Made by a program: the position numbers and the translations under genes. A DNA stretch of 25,037 bases from JAVBLV01 sp031553195 (lineage in GTDB: Bacteria > Bacteroidota > Bacteroidia > Bacteroidales > P3). Each line of letters opens with the position of its first letter. Position 1 is the first letter of the stretch. The stretch spans positions 1 through 25,037 of the forward strand of contig JAVBLV010000070.1 in NCBI GenBank assembly GCA_031553195.1, in the 5' to 3' direction. This document shows, piece by piece, positions 15,056 through 21,901 of this stretch. The notes below the pieces were generated by a model, which saw nothing but the letters and a program-made list of their open reading frames with translations, searched no databases and was not told the origin of the DNA.

Positions 15056-16003
15056 TTAAGAAGGATTTTCATTCCCAACGGATAAAGCCATAAAACAATC
15101 TTCGATACTAGGTTCGATTGATTTAATTTCAATGTCTTTATGCCCCAATTTCCTCAGACTGTCTTCAAGTATTTTTATAATGGTTTCCGCATTTTCCTTT
15201 CGGAGTGTTTCTTTCTTTATTGTCAAATGATGCATATCGCCAAAAGCAAAACAAGTTTTTACCAAATCGGTATTCCTCAAATCGGTAAGCAATTCCGACA
15301 TTTGATTGCTCCGCGCGGCTAGTAATGTTTCATTATACTGATTGATAATATTTTCAGGCGTATCGATTTGTAAAAACCGGCCGTCTTTTATTAGAGCAAT
15401 ACGGTCGCAAAGCGAGGCTTCGTCCATATAAGGCGTTGAAACCAAGATTGTAATATTTTGTTCTTTTAATCGCTTAAGCATTCCCCAAAATTCCTTACGC
15501 GAAACCGGGTCTACTCCGGTTGTCGGTTCATCCAGAAATAAAACAGTTGGTTTGTGTATCAAGGCGCAACATAAAGCCAGCTTTTGCTTCATTCCCCCTG
15601 ATAATGCGCCGGCGCGACGATTCTTAAAGGGTTCTATTTGCTGGTAAATGCCTTTTATCAAATCATAATTTTCTTCTATGCTGGTTCCAAAGATTGTAGC
15701 AAAAAAACGAAGATTTTCTTCTACCGTCAGGTCCTGATACAATGAAAACCTTCCGGGCATATACCCTACTTGTTTTCGTATTTCCTTATAGTCGTTCGCC
15801 ACATCTAATCCGTTAACTCTGGCGTTTCCTGTATCAGACAACATAAGAGTGGTCAATATACGGAAAAGCGTCGTTTTCCCGGCGCCGTCAGGACCGATAA
15901 TTCCATAAATCTCGCCATAATCTACGGAGAAATCAATTCCTTTCAAAGCGTTTACCCCTTTGTATTTTTTAGAGAGGGATATACATTCGACGGCTTGATT
16001 CAT
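15056..16003 (-). CDS. ABC exporter ATP-binding protein (YbhF/CcmA-like)
   Basis: This 315-aa ATPase is of the type that powers ABC-2 permeases. Walker A is GPDGAGKTT (37-45), the ABC signature LSGGMKQK, Walker B VLFLDEPTTGVDP and the switch region ILVSTPYMDEA. Here the usual switch His is replaced by Pro (STPYMDEA), a variation also known in YbhF-like exporter ATPases. A C-terminal extension of about 90 residues (ENIINQYNETLLAARSNQ, then IEPSIEDCFMALS) is typical of drug or multidrug ABC-2 exporters. It follows the Fur-family gene by 57 nt on the same strand, so the two probably share a transcript and the exporter is likely under that regulator. Its permease is not next to it; a candidate lies at 9062-10168. 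Confidence 0.92.
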   Translation of the reverse strand: MNQAVECISLSKKYKGVNALKGIDFSVDYGEIYGIIGPDGAGKTTLFRILTTLMLSDTGNARVNGLDVANDYKEIRKQVGYMPGRFSLYQDLTVEENLRFFATIFGTSIEENYDLIKGIYQQIEPFKNRRAGALSGGMKQKLALCCALIHKPTVLFLDEPTTGVDPVSRKEFWGMLKRLKEQNITILVSTPYMDEASLCDRIALIKDGRFLQIDTPENIINQYNETLLAARSNQMSELLTDLRNTDLVKTCFAFGDMHHLTIKKETLRKENAETIIKILEDSLRKLGHKDIEIKSIEPSIEDCFMALSVGNENPS

Positions 16004-16060
16004 TTGGGATTTTTTTGAAATTTATCGACAAATAACATTATGATATACATTGTTCTATAT

Positions 16061-16477
16061 TCAATGATATTTTGTACAATACATGCAAATGCCTTTTAAA
16101 ACAAAATTTGCATTTTCCAGAACAAAGCCGGCAGGCAGCGTTACCTTGGGAATGGGAATTGCGTTCAAACAATAAGTCTGATTACAGGATCTGCAATGAA
16201 AATGCGTGTGTAAATCGTTGATATCGCATTCGCACGTATCCTCGCAAACGGAATATTTCAACGAGTGGGTACCATCGTCAATGCTATGAATAATGCCGTT
16301 TTCCTGAAAAAGTTGAATTGTTCTGTAAATCGTCGATTTATCGACCGTTTCAAGTTTTAATTCCAAATCGAACAAACTAAATGCATGCTCAAATTCCATC
16401 ATTGCCTTAATAATCAGCAAACGGATGGAGGTTGGCTTAATATTCCTGTCGTTTAATTTTTTAATGTATTGCTCCAT
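16061..16477 (-). CDS. Fur-family transcriptional regulator
   Basis: This 138-aa protein is a metal-responsive dimeric repressor of the Fur superfamily. The N-terminal winged helix (residues 1-75) contains TSIRLLIIKAMMEFEHAFS and the recognition region TVDKSTIYRTIQLFQENGII. The C-terminal domain has HTHFHCRSC (His90/92/94, Cys95/98) and CMYC (Cys131/134), the CxxC pair that binds structural zinc. Extra cysteines (Cys78, 82, 84) give CEDTCEC. Whether it senses iron, zinc or peroxide cannot be told. It leads a two-gene unit with the ABC ATPase. An 84-bp hairpin repeat lies 35 nt upstream of its ATG. Confidence 0.92.
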   Translation of the reverse strand: MEQYIKKLNDRNIKPTSIRLLIIKAMMEFEHAFSLFDLELKLETVDKSTIYRTIQLFQENGIIHSIDDGTHSLKYSVCEDTCECDINDLHTHFHCRSCNQTYCLNAIPIPKVTLPAGFVLENANFVLKGICMYCTKYH

Positions 16478-16512
16478 AAAATTTTCATGCAGTTATTTTT
16501 TGTTTGACTCTG

Positions 16513-16596
16513 GTCAGGGGCGTGACTTAGAATCACGCCCTGACGACTATAACCATTCACTTTGGCAAGACTTTAGTCTTATAGATATTTCATCTG
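16513..16596. repeat. Hairpin-containing dispersed repeat, copy 2 (84 bp)
   Basis: It matches 2726-2807 in the same orientation. The hairpin uses GTCAGGG-G-CGTGA and TCACGCCCTGAC with a single bulged G, followed by CACTTTGGCAAGACTTTAGT and TTTCATCTG. As at copy 1, it lies just upstream (35 nt) of a minus-strand ATG, here the Fur-family gene. Confidence 0.8.
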
Positions 16597-16605
16597 TCTG
16601 CTTTT

Positions 16606-16690
16606 TTAGTTGAGAATTGAGAATTGAAAATGATTTGAATAATAAGCTCTAAGCCATAAACTATAAGCATTCATTTCTCATTCTTCATTT
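16606..16690. repeat. AT-rich repeat with GAGAATTGAGAATTG motif
   Basis: The tandem TGAGAATTGAGAATTGAAAA is followed by CATAAACTATAAGCATTC and an end CATTCTTCATTTA. It resembles about 222-300 of the window. Such segments recur between Bacteroidetes genes. No function is assigned. Confidence 0.45.
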
Positions 16691-16851
16691 AATAAAACTT
16701 TTATCTCGCAGCTATTCCACATTAATGAATACAGAGTAAAGTAGTAAACTAAAATATCCCTGCTTTAGTATGATAACGTCATTTTTGAACCGAGAAATCA
16801 AAAAATCCGGCAAATCAAAAAACAACTTTTATGAAATTAAGGAGTAAGCAT

Positions 16852-18015
16852 TTAAAGAACGGCATTATAAATTTCCGACAATGTTTTTATTTGCGTTTCC
16901 CAAAAATATTTTTCTTTCACAGCTGAGATACAGCGTAAATAGTACTCTTTATATTTTTCATTTTGTAAAAGCGTTAAAACTGCCTTTGCCGTATCCTCAA
17001 TATTATCAGGATCTGCAACCAGGCCTGTTTGGTTCGAAAGAATGATTTCTTGAATATGACCAAAATTCGATCCGACAATGGGCAATCCGAACGCCATGTA
17101 TTCGAACAATTTGATAGGCAAAATTAAACGATTGGTTCTATTCGAAGGAAACAGACAAAGGGCCATTTTACTCTTGGAATAGTAGGTTTGAACTTCTTTA
17201 AAGGGAATTTCTCCTGTAAAAACGACGTTGTTTTCTAAATGATTTCTCCGGATTTTTTCCCGTATTCCGTTTTCCAGGCGTTTATCATAAAATCCGCCGA
17301 TGAATAAAAATTTAAGATCGTTCCCATGCGCTTTTAAGAATAACGCCAGATCGATCATTTGCGTAATTCCCTTAGACGCCAACAAAGATCCGCAATATAC
17401 GGCATCGTATTCTTTTGGGGAAGATTTTTCCTTTGGATAGAAAGATGAATAATTGTATACAATTGCCGTATTGGGATTTTTTCTTTTAAAACGGGAGGCA
17501 ACATTCTCTTCCGTGGCAATAAGGTAATCCACTCTGGGTAAAATTCTTCTTTCGGCAATTAATGCGGGAATATCGCTAAAAAATATCCTGAAAAGGGAAC
17601 GTTTACGCCAAAAATCCTTAAAATTCTCAGGATAAGGTTCATGGGCGTCGTAAATCACTTTCGGGCATTGAGGCAAGCATTTCAGCTTCAACGCAATTCT
17701 ACATAATTCCAAATCATGAAGATGATAAACATCGGCTGACACGGCTTTTGCTAGTTCAAATAAATTTTGTTGCCCGAATTCCCTGAGAATAGAAATAAAC
17801 CCTCTTAACGAATAATGTCTTCTCTTTTTAGCCAACTGAATTATTCTTATCCCGTCGGAACTTACATAATCTTTATCCTCTGCGCCATAGCCTGCACAGA
17901 TTACTTCATAACCCATGCGATGAAGGGCTAACGCTTCTTTTTCATAAATCCTGTCATCCGTCAAATTGTGGCGGTAAGATAACATACAGACTTTTATGGT
18001 TGTATTCTCCGGCAT
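16852..18015 (-). CDS. Glycosyltransferase, GT4 family (GT-B fold)
   Basis: This 387-aa protein transfers a sugar from a nucleotide donor, probably during surface glycan synthesis at the cytoplasmic face. The N-terminal half is an acceptor-binding Rossmann domain (IKVCMLSYRHNLTDDRIYEKEALALHRMGYEV, then VYHLHDLEL and VIYDAHEPYPENF). The C-terminal half has the GT4 donor-site features: VYCGSLLASKGI, LKFLFIGGFYDKR, VVFTGEIPF and KLFEYMAFGLPIVGSNFGHIQEII, the E-x7-E retaining-GT4 motif region. The length is normal. No polysaccharide cluster surrounds it, so the acceptor is unknown. The gene has a TACGTTTG promoter box at 18107-18114 and stands as its own unit. Confidence 0.92.
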   Translation of the reverse strand: MPENTTIKVCMLSYRHNLTDDRIYEKEALALHRMGYEVICAGYGAEDKDYVSSDGIRIIQLAKKRRHYSLRGFISILREFGQQNLFELAKAVSADVYHLHDLELCRIALKLKCLPQCPKVIYDAHEPYPENFKDFWRKRSLFRIFFSDIPALIAERRILPRVDYLIATEENVASRFKRKNPNTAIVYNYSSFYPKEKSSPKEYDAVYCGSLLASKGITQMIDLALFLKAHGNDLKFLFIGGFYDKRLENGIREKIRRNHLENNVVFTGEIPFKEVQTYYSKSKMALCLFPSNRTNRLILPIKLFEYMAFGLPIVGSNFGHIQEIILSNQTGLVADPDNIEDTAKAVLTLLQNEKYKEYYLRCISAVKEKYFWETQIKTLSEIYNAVL

Positions 18016-18337
18016 ATTTTAATACTCGCTTTACGCTTGCGCCCCGATAAATCCTTTCACAAAATCTTGAAAGATAAAAATAGTAATTCCGAATCGATTC
18101 CTTTTGCAAACGTAGAAAAAATTTGAATACGTAAAATCGCTTATCTTCCCAAAAGAAAAATTATTGCTGTGAATCGGAAATTAATAACGGCGCATCCGAA
18201 CGTGTTAGCGACGGGTGGATTAGAGGTTTGACAAATCTAACGTTGATTGGTGTTGAATTCAGAAATTATTGCCGCTTAAAAGTTTTCAATTTTCTCAGTA
18301 TGAACTAATTTATAGGCCAATGATCTCAAAATGAAAA
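18016..18337. other. Intergenic stretch between the glycosyltransferase and htpX
   Basis: Apart from the promoter box at 18107-18114, nothing coding or strongly structured is seen. It is downstream of htpX and upstream of the glycosyltransferase gene. Confidence 0.4.
18107..18114 (-). promoter_or_regulatory. -7 promoter box for the glycosyltransferase
   Basis: TACGTTTG on the minus strand matches TAnnTTTG, 91 nt upstream of the ATG at 18015. Confidence 0.5.
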
Positions 18338-19306
18338 TTAAAACTGTTCCAAAACCCGAATTCGATCTTTAATTGGCGGATGGGTTGCAAACAAGCCTGC
18401 AAAAGCGGAAAACAAGCCTGCTTTTTTACCGCTTGGATGTTCAATAAAAAGTTGCGCCACATCATCTCTTTCTACTGCCTCAATAAGCGGATCGTTTGAA
18501 ATTTTGCGAAGGGCAGAAGCTAAAGCCAACGGATTTTTAGTCATCTCGGCAGAACCTGCGTCAGCCAAATATTCGCGTTTGCGCGAAATGCCAAAACGTA
18601 ACAATATAGAAATTAAATATCCTACAACAGCGATGGCTAATCCTATCAAAATTAAAACAGCTCCATTATCTTTCTTGTTGTTGCCACTCCGGCGGGGTGC
18701 ATAAAATAACATGCGCAACAGCATTTGTGAAAGAAAGGCAAATACTCCCACAAATACGATAGACACAATTAATAAGCGTACGTCATGGTTGCGGATATGA
18801 GTAAGTTCATGGGCTATTACAGATTCTAATTCTTCATCATTTAGTTTGTTAATAATGCCTCGCGATAAGGTTACCGTATATGTTCTTTTGTTGATTCCGC
18901 TGGCAAATGCATTTAACGAGTCGTCTTCTATTACATTCACTTTAGGCATTTGCATACCATTTGCCATACATAAGTTTTCGACCAAATTATAAACTCTTTT
19001 GTTGTCTTTTCGCTCCAAAAGCGATGAGGCGGTTGCCGAGCGTATCATGGCTGAGTGCGAAAAATATGCAATTAACATCCAAATACTAACGCCGCCTATA
19101 ACCCAAGGTAATGCTTGTATGAATAAAATGTTAATATGAGGAATGTAATAAGAAAGGCTTTCGTTTTGTTGCCGATTACCAAAAGCAAATAGCAAAAAGA
19201 AGAACGACCATGTTAATCCTATCACCACACAAGGAAATAGAATTAATAGGACTGTTGATTTAAAATTATTTTGTCGTATTTGGGTCTGAAGTCCAATATA
19301 TTTCAT
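18338..19306 (-). CDS. htpX: HtpX-like membrane zinc metalloprotease (M48)
   Basis: This 322-aa inner-membrane endopeptidase of family M48 is expected to degrade misfolded membrane proteins. Two N-terminal helices (about residues 18-43 and 60-82) precede the catalytic domain. The zinc motif HELTH lies at 166-170 (HExxH), with the third ligand probably the Glu in REYLADAGSAEM (about 244). After the zinc helix come two more hydrophobic segments (LLIVSIVFVGVFAFLSQMLL and VLILIGLAIAVVGYLISILL). The C-terminus LFATHPPIKDRIRVLEQF is the conserved HtpX end. It lies 104 nt downstream of lemA; LemA-HtpX pairing is common, so both are probably transcribed together. Confidence 0.93.
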   Translation of the reverse strand: MKYIGLQTQIRQNNFKSTVLLILFPCVVIGLTWSFFFLLFAFGNRQQNESLSYYIPHINILFIQALPWVIGGVSIWMLIAYFSHSAMIRSATASSLLERKDNKRVYNLVENLCMANGMQMPKVNVIEDDSLNAFASGINKRTYTVTLSRGIINKLNDEELESVIAHELTHIRNHDVRLLIVSIVFVGVFAFLSQMLLRMLFYAPRRSGNNKKDNGAVLILIGLAIAVVGYLISILLRFGISRKREYLADAGSAEMTKNPLALASALRKISNDPLIEAVERDDVAQLFIEHPSGKKAGLFSAFAGLFATHPPIKDRIRVLEQF

Positions 19307-19410
19307 TCGGTTAAATTACTTAAAATGAGTCCTGAGAATAAGAAAATAAGGAAGCGAGTAAAGTAAGGAAATAAATATTAATGCTAATTTACTATTCCCC
19401 AATTCACACG

Positions 19411-19974
19411 TTAGAAGCTGATTTTAGGCGCTTGTTCCAATGTAACACGCTCTTCGCCAAGGTCGAACATTTTTTCGCGTTTAAATCCAAATAATTTGGC
19501 GGCAATATTTGATGGAAAAACTTCGATAGCATTGTTCAATTCTTTAGTAGCGCTATTAAAGAAACGGCGAACAGCTGATAGTTTGTTTTCTATATCCGAA
19601 ATTTCTTCCTGCAATTGCAAAAAATTAGTACTGGCTTTTAAATCAGGATAAGCTTCCAATGAAACTTTCAATCCGTTTAAAGCGCCACTTAACAAATTTT
19701 CGGCGTCAATTTTTTCATCAATCGATTTTGCCGACATAGCTTGAGCGCGAGCTGCAGTTACTTTCAGCAAAGTTTCGCTTTCGTGTTTCATATATCCTCG
19801 CACAGTTTCTACCAATTGAGGAATTAGATCGTGACGCTGTTTTAATTGTACATCAATATCGGCAAATGCATTTTCGCGCGTGTTGCGATATTTTACCAAA
19901 CGATTATACAATGAAATGAAATAAATTACCAGCAAAACTGCCGCTACAAGAATTATAATACCTGTTGTATTCAT
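19411..19974 (-). CDS. lemA: LemA family protein
   Basis: This 187-aa membrane-anchored protein has one N-terminal helix (TGIIILVAAVLLVIYFISLYN) and a LemA helical domain: ENAFADIDVQLKQRHDLIPQ, then LVETVRGYMKHESETLLKV, then FLQLQEEISDIENKLSAVRR and FFNSATKELNNAIEVFPSNI. This motif order is diagnostic. The frame opens with GTG at 19977, but the ATG directly after it (19974) is the better start and follows a purine-rich GGAAAAAGT. Its biochemical role is unclear; the family is linked to membrane proteases and stress. The htpX gene follows on the same strand. Confidence 0.93.
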   Translation of the reverse strand: MNTTGIIILVAAVLLVIYFISLYNRLVKYRNTRENAFADIDVQLKQRHDLIPQLVETVRGYMKHESETLLKVTAARAQAMSAKSIDEKIDAENLLSGALNGLKVSLEAYPDLKASTNFLQLQEEISDIENKLSAVRRFFNSATKELNNAIEVFPSNIAAKLFGFKREKMFDLGEERVTLEQAPKISF

Positions 19975-20022
19975 CACTTTTTCCTTTTATTTGTTTTAGA
20001 AATAAAAACTAACTTGAATTTG

Positions 20023-20030
20023 CAAATTTA
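20023..20030 (-). promoter_or_regulatory. -7 promoter box for lemA-htpX
   Basis: TAAATTTG on the minus strand matches TAnnTTTG, 48 nt upstream of the lemA ATG. A TTTG (20054-20057) lies 23 nt further up, slightly beyond the ideal spacing. Confidence 0.5.
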
Positions 20031-20070
20031 CAATTATATATTTTATTTTTTCTCAAACTATTTTAAGAAT

Positions 20071-20200
20071 AGGGCAAGGACATGAAGATGTAAATATCTT
20101 GTTTTAAATCACTTGTAGGCTTATTTTTTATTTCGCATTTCCAAATACAATTGGTTATCAATATATTAGTATGTGAAAATAATTTTGATGCGGTTGCCCT
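20071..20200. mobile_element. 130-bp element with short terminal inverted repeats
   Basis: The left end AGGGCAAGGACATGAA and the reverse complement of the right end, AGGGCAACCGCATCAA, match at 12 of 16 positions. The interior is AT-rich and non-coding. No target duplication is visible at the borders (AAT versus GTC). It looks like a short non-autonomous element, but only one copy is in the window, so the call is tentative. Confidence 0.45.
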
Positions 20201-20354
20201 GTCATTTTCCTCTTTAAAGCAGTTTTTAGCAAAGTCATGCATTATTAGCTTTGCTTTATTCAGACTGCGTTATCGAATCAAATGCCATGCGTAGCATACC
20301 TTTGCGAGGATTTTCCGTTCAAGCGGAGCCGATAGGCGGAGCGCGTTTAAATCC
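20201..20354. repeat. Non-coding remnant with GC-rich direct repeats
   Basis: The segment around 20315-20345 contains GCGGAGCCGATAGGCGGAGC, a short direct repeat much richer in G+C than its surroundings. The minus strand reads open through it (for example KDLNALRLSAPLERKILAKV) and stops after HLIR near 20275. I recognise no protein family. It is probably a dispersed repeat or relic. Confidence 0.35.
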
Positions 20355-20516
20355 TTAAGCCGTTTTTGATTCTTTGAGGCTCCAAAAAAGATAGAAGAAA
20401 GTATCTTCGCCTATTTTTACACGGATCCATTATTTTGGTTCTCCACCGGAATTCTCCACTGATCCTATCATTGAACCATCCACTTCGGCATATAAAACTT
20501 CTTCTTTACCTATAAC
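20355..20516 (-). pseudogene. Transposase internal fragment (same family, copy 2, minus part)
   Basis: In one minus-strand frame, EEVLYAEVDGSMIGSVENSG continues to an internal stop and then WIRVKIGEDTF. The V-D-G-S-M-I segment resembles the first catalytic Asp region of a DDE transposase, and W-x-x-V-K-I-G matches the W-K-E-V-K-L-G-R motif that follows it in such proteins. It ends at a stop at 20355-20357. The C-terminal fragment of the same type lies next to it in the opposite orientation (20582-20686), so the element was broken and rearranged. Confidence 0.6.
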
Positions 20517-20581
20517 CATTAACAACCGTTGTGTCGTATATTCTTCTATTTGATCTGCAATACAGCTAGTTACTTGAAATA

Positions 20582-20686
20582 CTTGCGACGTCGATTGATG
20601 GGGTTCAAAGAATTGCTAATCTTCGAGCTTACAAGAAAAGCAACCGATGGAAAAATATCGTCGAGCTTATTAAAATGGCCGCTTGA
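20582..20686 (+). pseudogene. Transposase C-terminal fragment (same family, copy 2, plus part)
   Basis: Thirty-four codons and a stop give GVQRIANLRAYKKSNRWKNI followed by VELIKMAA. This matches the C-terminus of the relic at 12798-12989 (GAKNMLKIRTLYMNQQWHKV, ending KLAA) in spacing and motif (G-x-x-x-x-x-x-L/I-R, W, AA-stop). The upstream GSxxIES part is no longer readable. Confidence 0.65.
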
Positions 20687-20720
20687 TGCAATTTGTCATA
20701 CGCCCGCTTATTGTCTTTAC

Positions 20721-20751
20721 TTGGCTTTTCAACCCTCATTTTGTATATTTG
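20721..20751 (+). promoter_or_regulatory. Candidate thiG promoter
   Basis: TTG (20721-20723) and TATATTTG (20744-20751) are spaced by 20 nt, a good fit to the Bacteroidetes consensus. It lies about 295 nt upstream of thiG with a MITE copy between, so the transcript would have a long leader. Confidence 0.55.
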
Positions 20752-20842
20752 CAAAATAATAATATTCAAGAAAGTTGCTAATGCATGCGAATTTTAAGTG
20801 AAAGGATTTTGCTAGCTTATGAATTTTCCATGCTTTTATTTC

Positions 20843-21017
20843 GGTTTTAAACTTTTATTGGATATTGAATTTTGAAGAATAAGATTTTGAGGGATAAAAA
20901 TGGCTATTTTGTAAATGGGATTTTTCAAGAATAGTAGAGCTATTTGGTAAAAATTTCAGCAAAAAGAGCGTTTTTAGATTCAAAATGCGTCATAGAAAAA
21001 TTTTTAAACGGTTTAAA
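20843..21017. mobile_element. MITE-like element, copy 3 (inverted and degraded)
   Basis: In reverse complement it matches the 161-bp element at 5295-5455 and 23547-23707: CGTTTAAAAATTTT, then ATTTTGAATCTAAAAACGC, then TTTTTACCAAATAG, CTACTATTCTTGAAAAATCC and TTTTTATCCCTCAAAAT. The end away from thiG is diverged and slightly longer. It ends 28 nt before the thiG ATG. Confidence 0.7.
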
Positions 21018-21045
21018 GTGAGAAAGTAAAAATACTTCAGATATA

Positions 21046-21816
21046 ATGGGAAAAAATTTAATTATTGCCGGAAAAGAATTCAAATCAAGGCTTTTTTTAG
21101 GAACAGGCAAGTTCAGCGGACACCCAATAATGGAGAAGGCAATTCTAGCTTCGGGAACCGAAATGGTAACGGTGGCTATGAAACGCGTCGATATGCAAAA
21201 TAGCGAGGACGATATGCTTTTACACATCAAGCACAAACATATCAATATATTACCGAATACGTCGGGGGTGCGCACTGCTAAAGAAGCTGTTTTTGCCGCG
21301 CAGATGGCTCGCGAAGCATTGGAAACCAATTGGCTAAAACTCGAAATCCATCCCGATCCCAAGTATTTATTGCCCGATCCGGTAGAAACCCTTAAAGCCA
21401 CTGAAGAATTGGCAAAGTTAGGATTTATCGTATTGCCTTACATACAAGCCGACCCTGTTCTATGTAAGCTTTTGGAAGAAGCGGGAGCCGCTACCGTAAT
21501 GCCCCTAGGATCGCCCATAGGGACAAATAAAGGCTTAAAAACCAAAGATATGTTACAGATTATCATTGAGCAAAGTAATATTCCCGTTGTCATAGACGCC
21601 GGAATAGGCGCGCCTTCCCATGCGGCGGAAGCAATGGAAATGGGCGCCGATGCATGCTTGGTGAATACGGCGATTGCCATTGCAGGCGACCCTGTAAATA
21701 TGGCTATTGCATTTAAAATGGCTGTAGAGTGCGGTCGCATGGCCTATGAAGCTCAATTAGGCGCAATTTATCAAGATGCGCAACCCAGTAGTCCTTTAAC
21801 GGATTTTTTGCAATAA
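21046..21816 (+). CDS. thiG: Thiazole synthase
   Basis: This 256-aa cytosolic TIM-barrel enzyme makes the thiazole phosphate half of thiamine from 1-deoxyxylulose-5-phosphate, dehydroglycine and ThiS-thiocarboxylate. Family motifs are FLGTGKF, LPNTSGVRTAKEAV, NWLKLEIHPD with the Schiff-base lysine at 98, TVMPLGSPIGTNKG, PVVIDAGIGAPSHAAEAMEM and GADACLVNTAIA. The length is normal and the start ATG immediately precedes the first strand. It stands alone, without thiS, thiH, thiC or thiE, although in Bacteroidales these are often clustered. No TPP riboswitch is recognisable in the upstream region, which instead holds a candidate promoter and a MITE copy. Confidence 0.97.
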   Translation: MGKNLIIAGKEFKSRLFLGTGKFSGHPIMEKAILASGTEMVTVAMKRVDMQNSEDDMLLHIKHKHINILPNTSGVRTAKEAVFAAQMAREALETNWLKLEIHPDPKYLLPDPVETLKATEELAKLGFIVLPYIQADPVLCKLLEEAGAATVMPLGSPIGTNKGLKTKDMLQIIIEQSNIPVVIDAGIGAPSHAAEAMEMGADACLVNTAIAIAGDPVNMAIAFKMAVECGRMAYEAQLGAIYQDAQPSSPLTDFLQ

Positions 21817-21826
21817 AACAACGCGA

Positions 21827-21869
21827 AAGAGATCGGATAATCATGTAGCGTAGAGCGCTTTCATCTCTT
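21827..21869. terminator. Weak hairpin after thiG
   Basis: Arms AAGAGAT (21827-21833) and ATCTCTT (21863-21869) enclose a 29-nt loop region with a small GTAGCGTAGAGCGC segment. It lies in the 85-nt gap before the murD-like gene. There is no T-run, so termination is uncertain. Confidence 0.3.
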
Positions 21870-21901
21870 GCTGTATTGTCCTAATTTCATTTAAATAGAA
21901 A

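Noticed and set aside
16425..16613. 62-codon plus-strand frame overlapping the Fur gene start
   Set aside because: It is antisense to the Fur start and runs through the hairpin repeat.
20752..21045. TPP riboswitch upstream of thiG
   Set aside because: I looked for the conserved CTGAGA and ACCTGATCTGGATAAT-type boxes and saw none; the space is mostly MITE.
20940..21401. 153-codon minus-strand frame antisense to thiG
   Set aside because: It is a shadow of thiG joined to MITE copy 3, with no start signal or recognisable domain.
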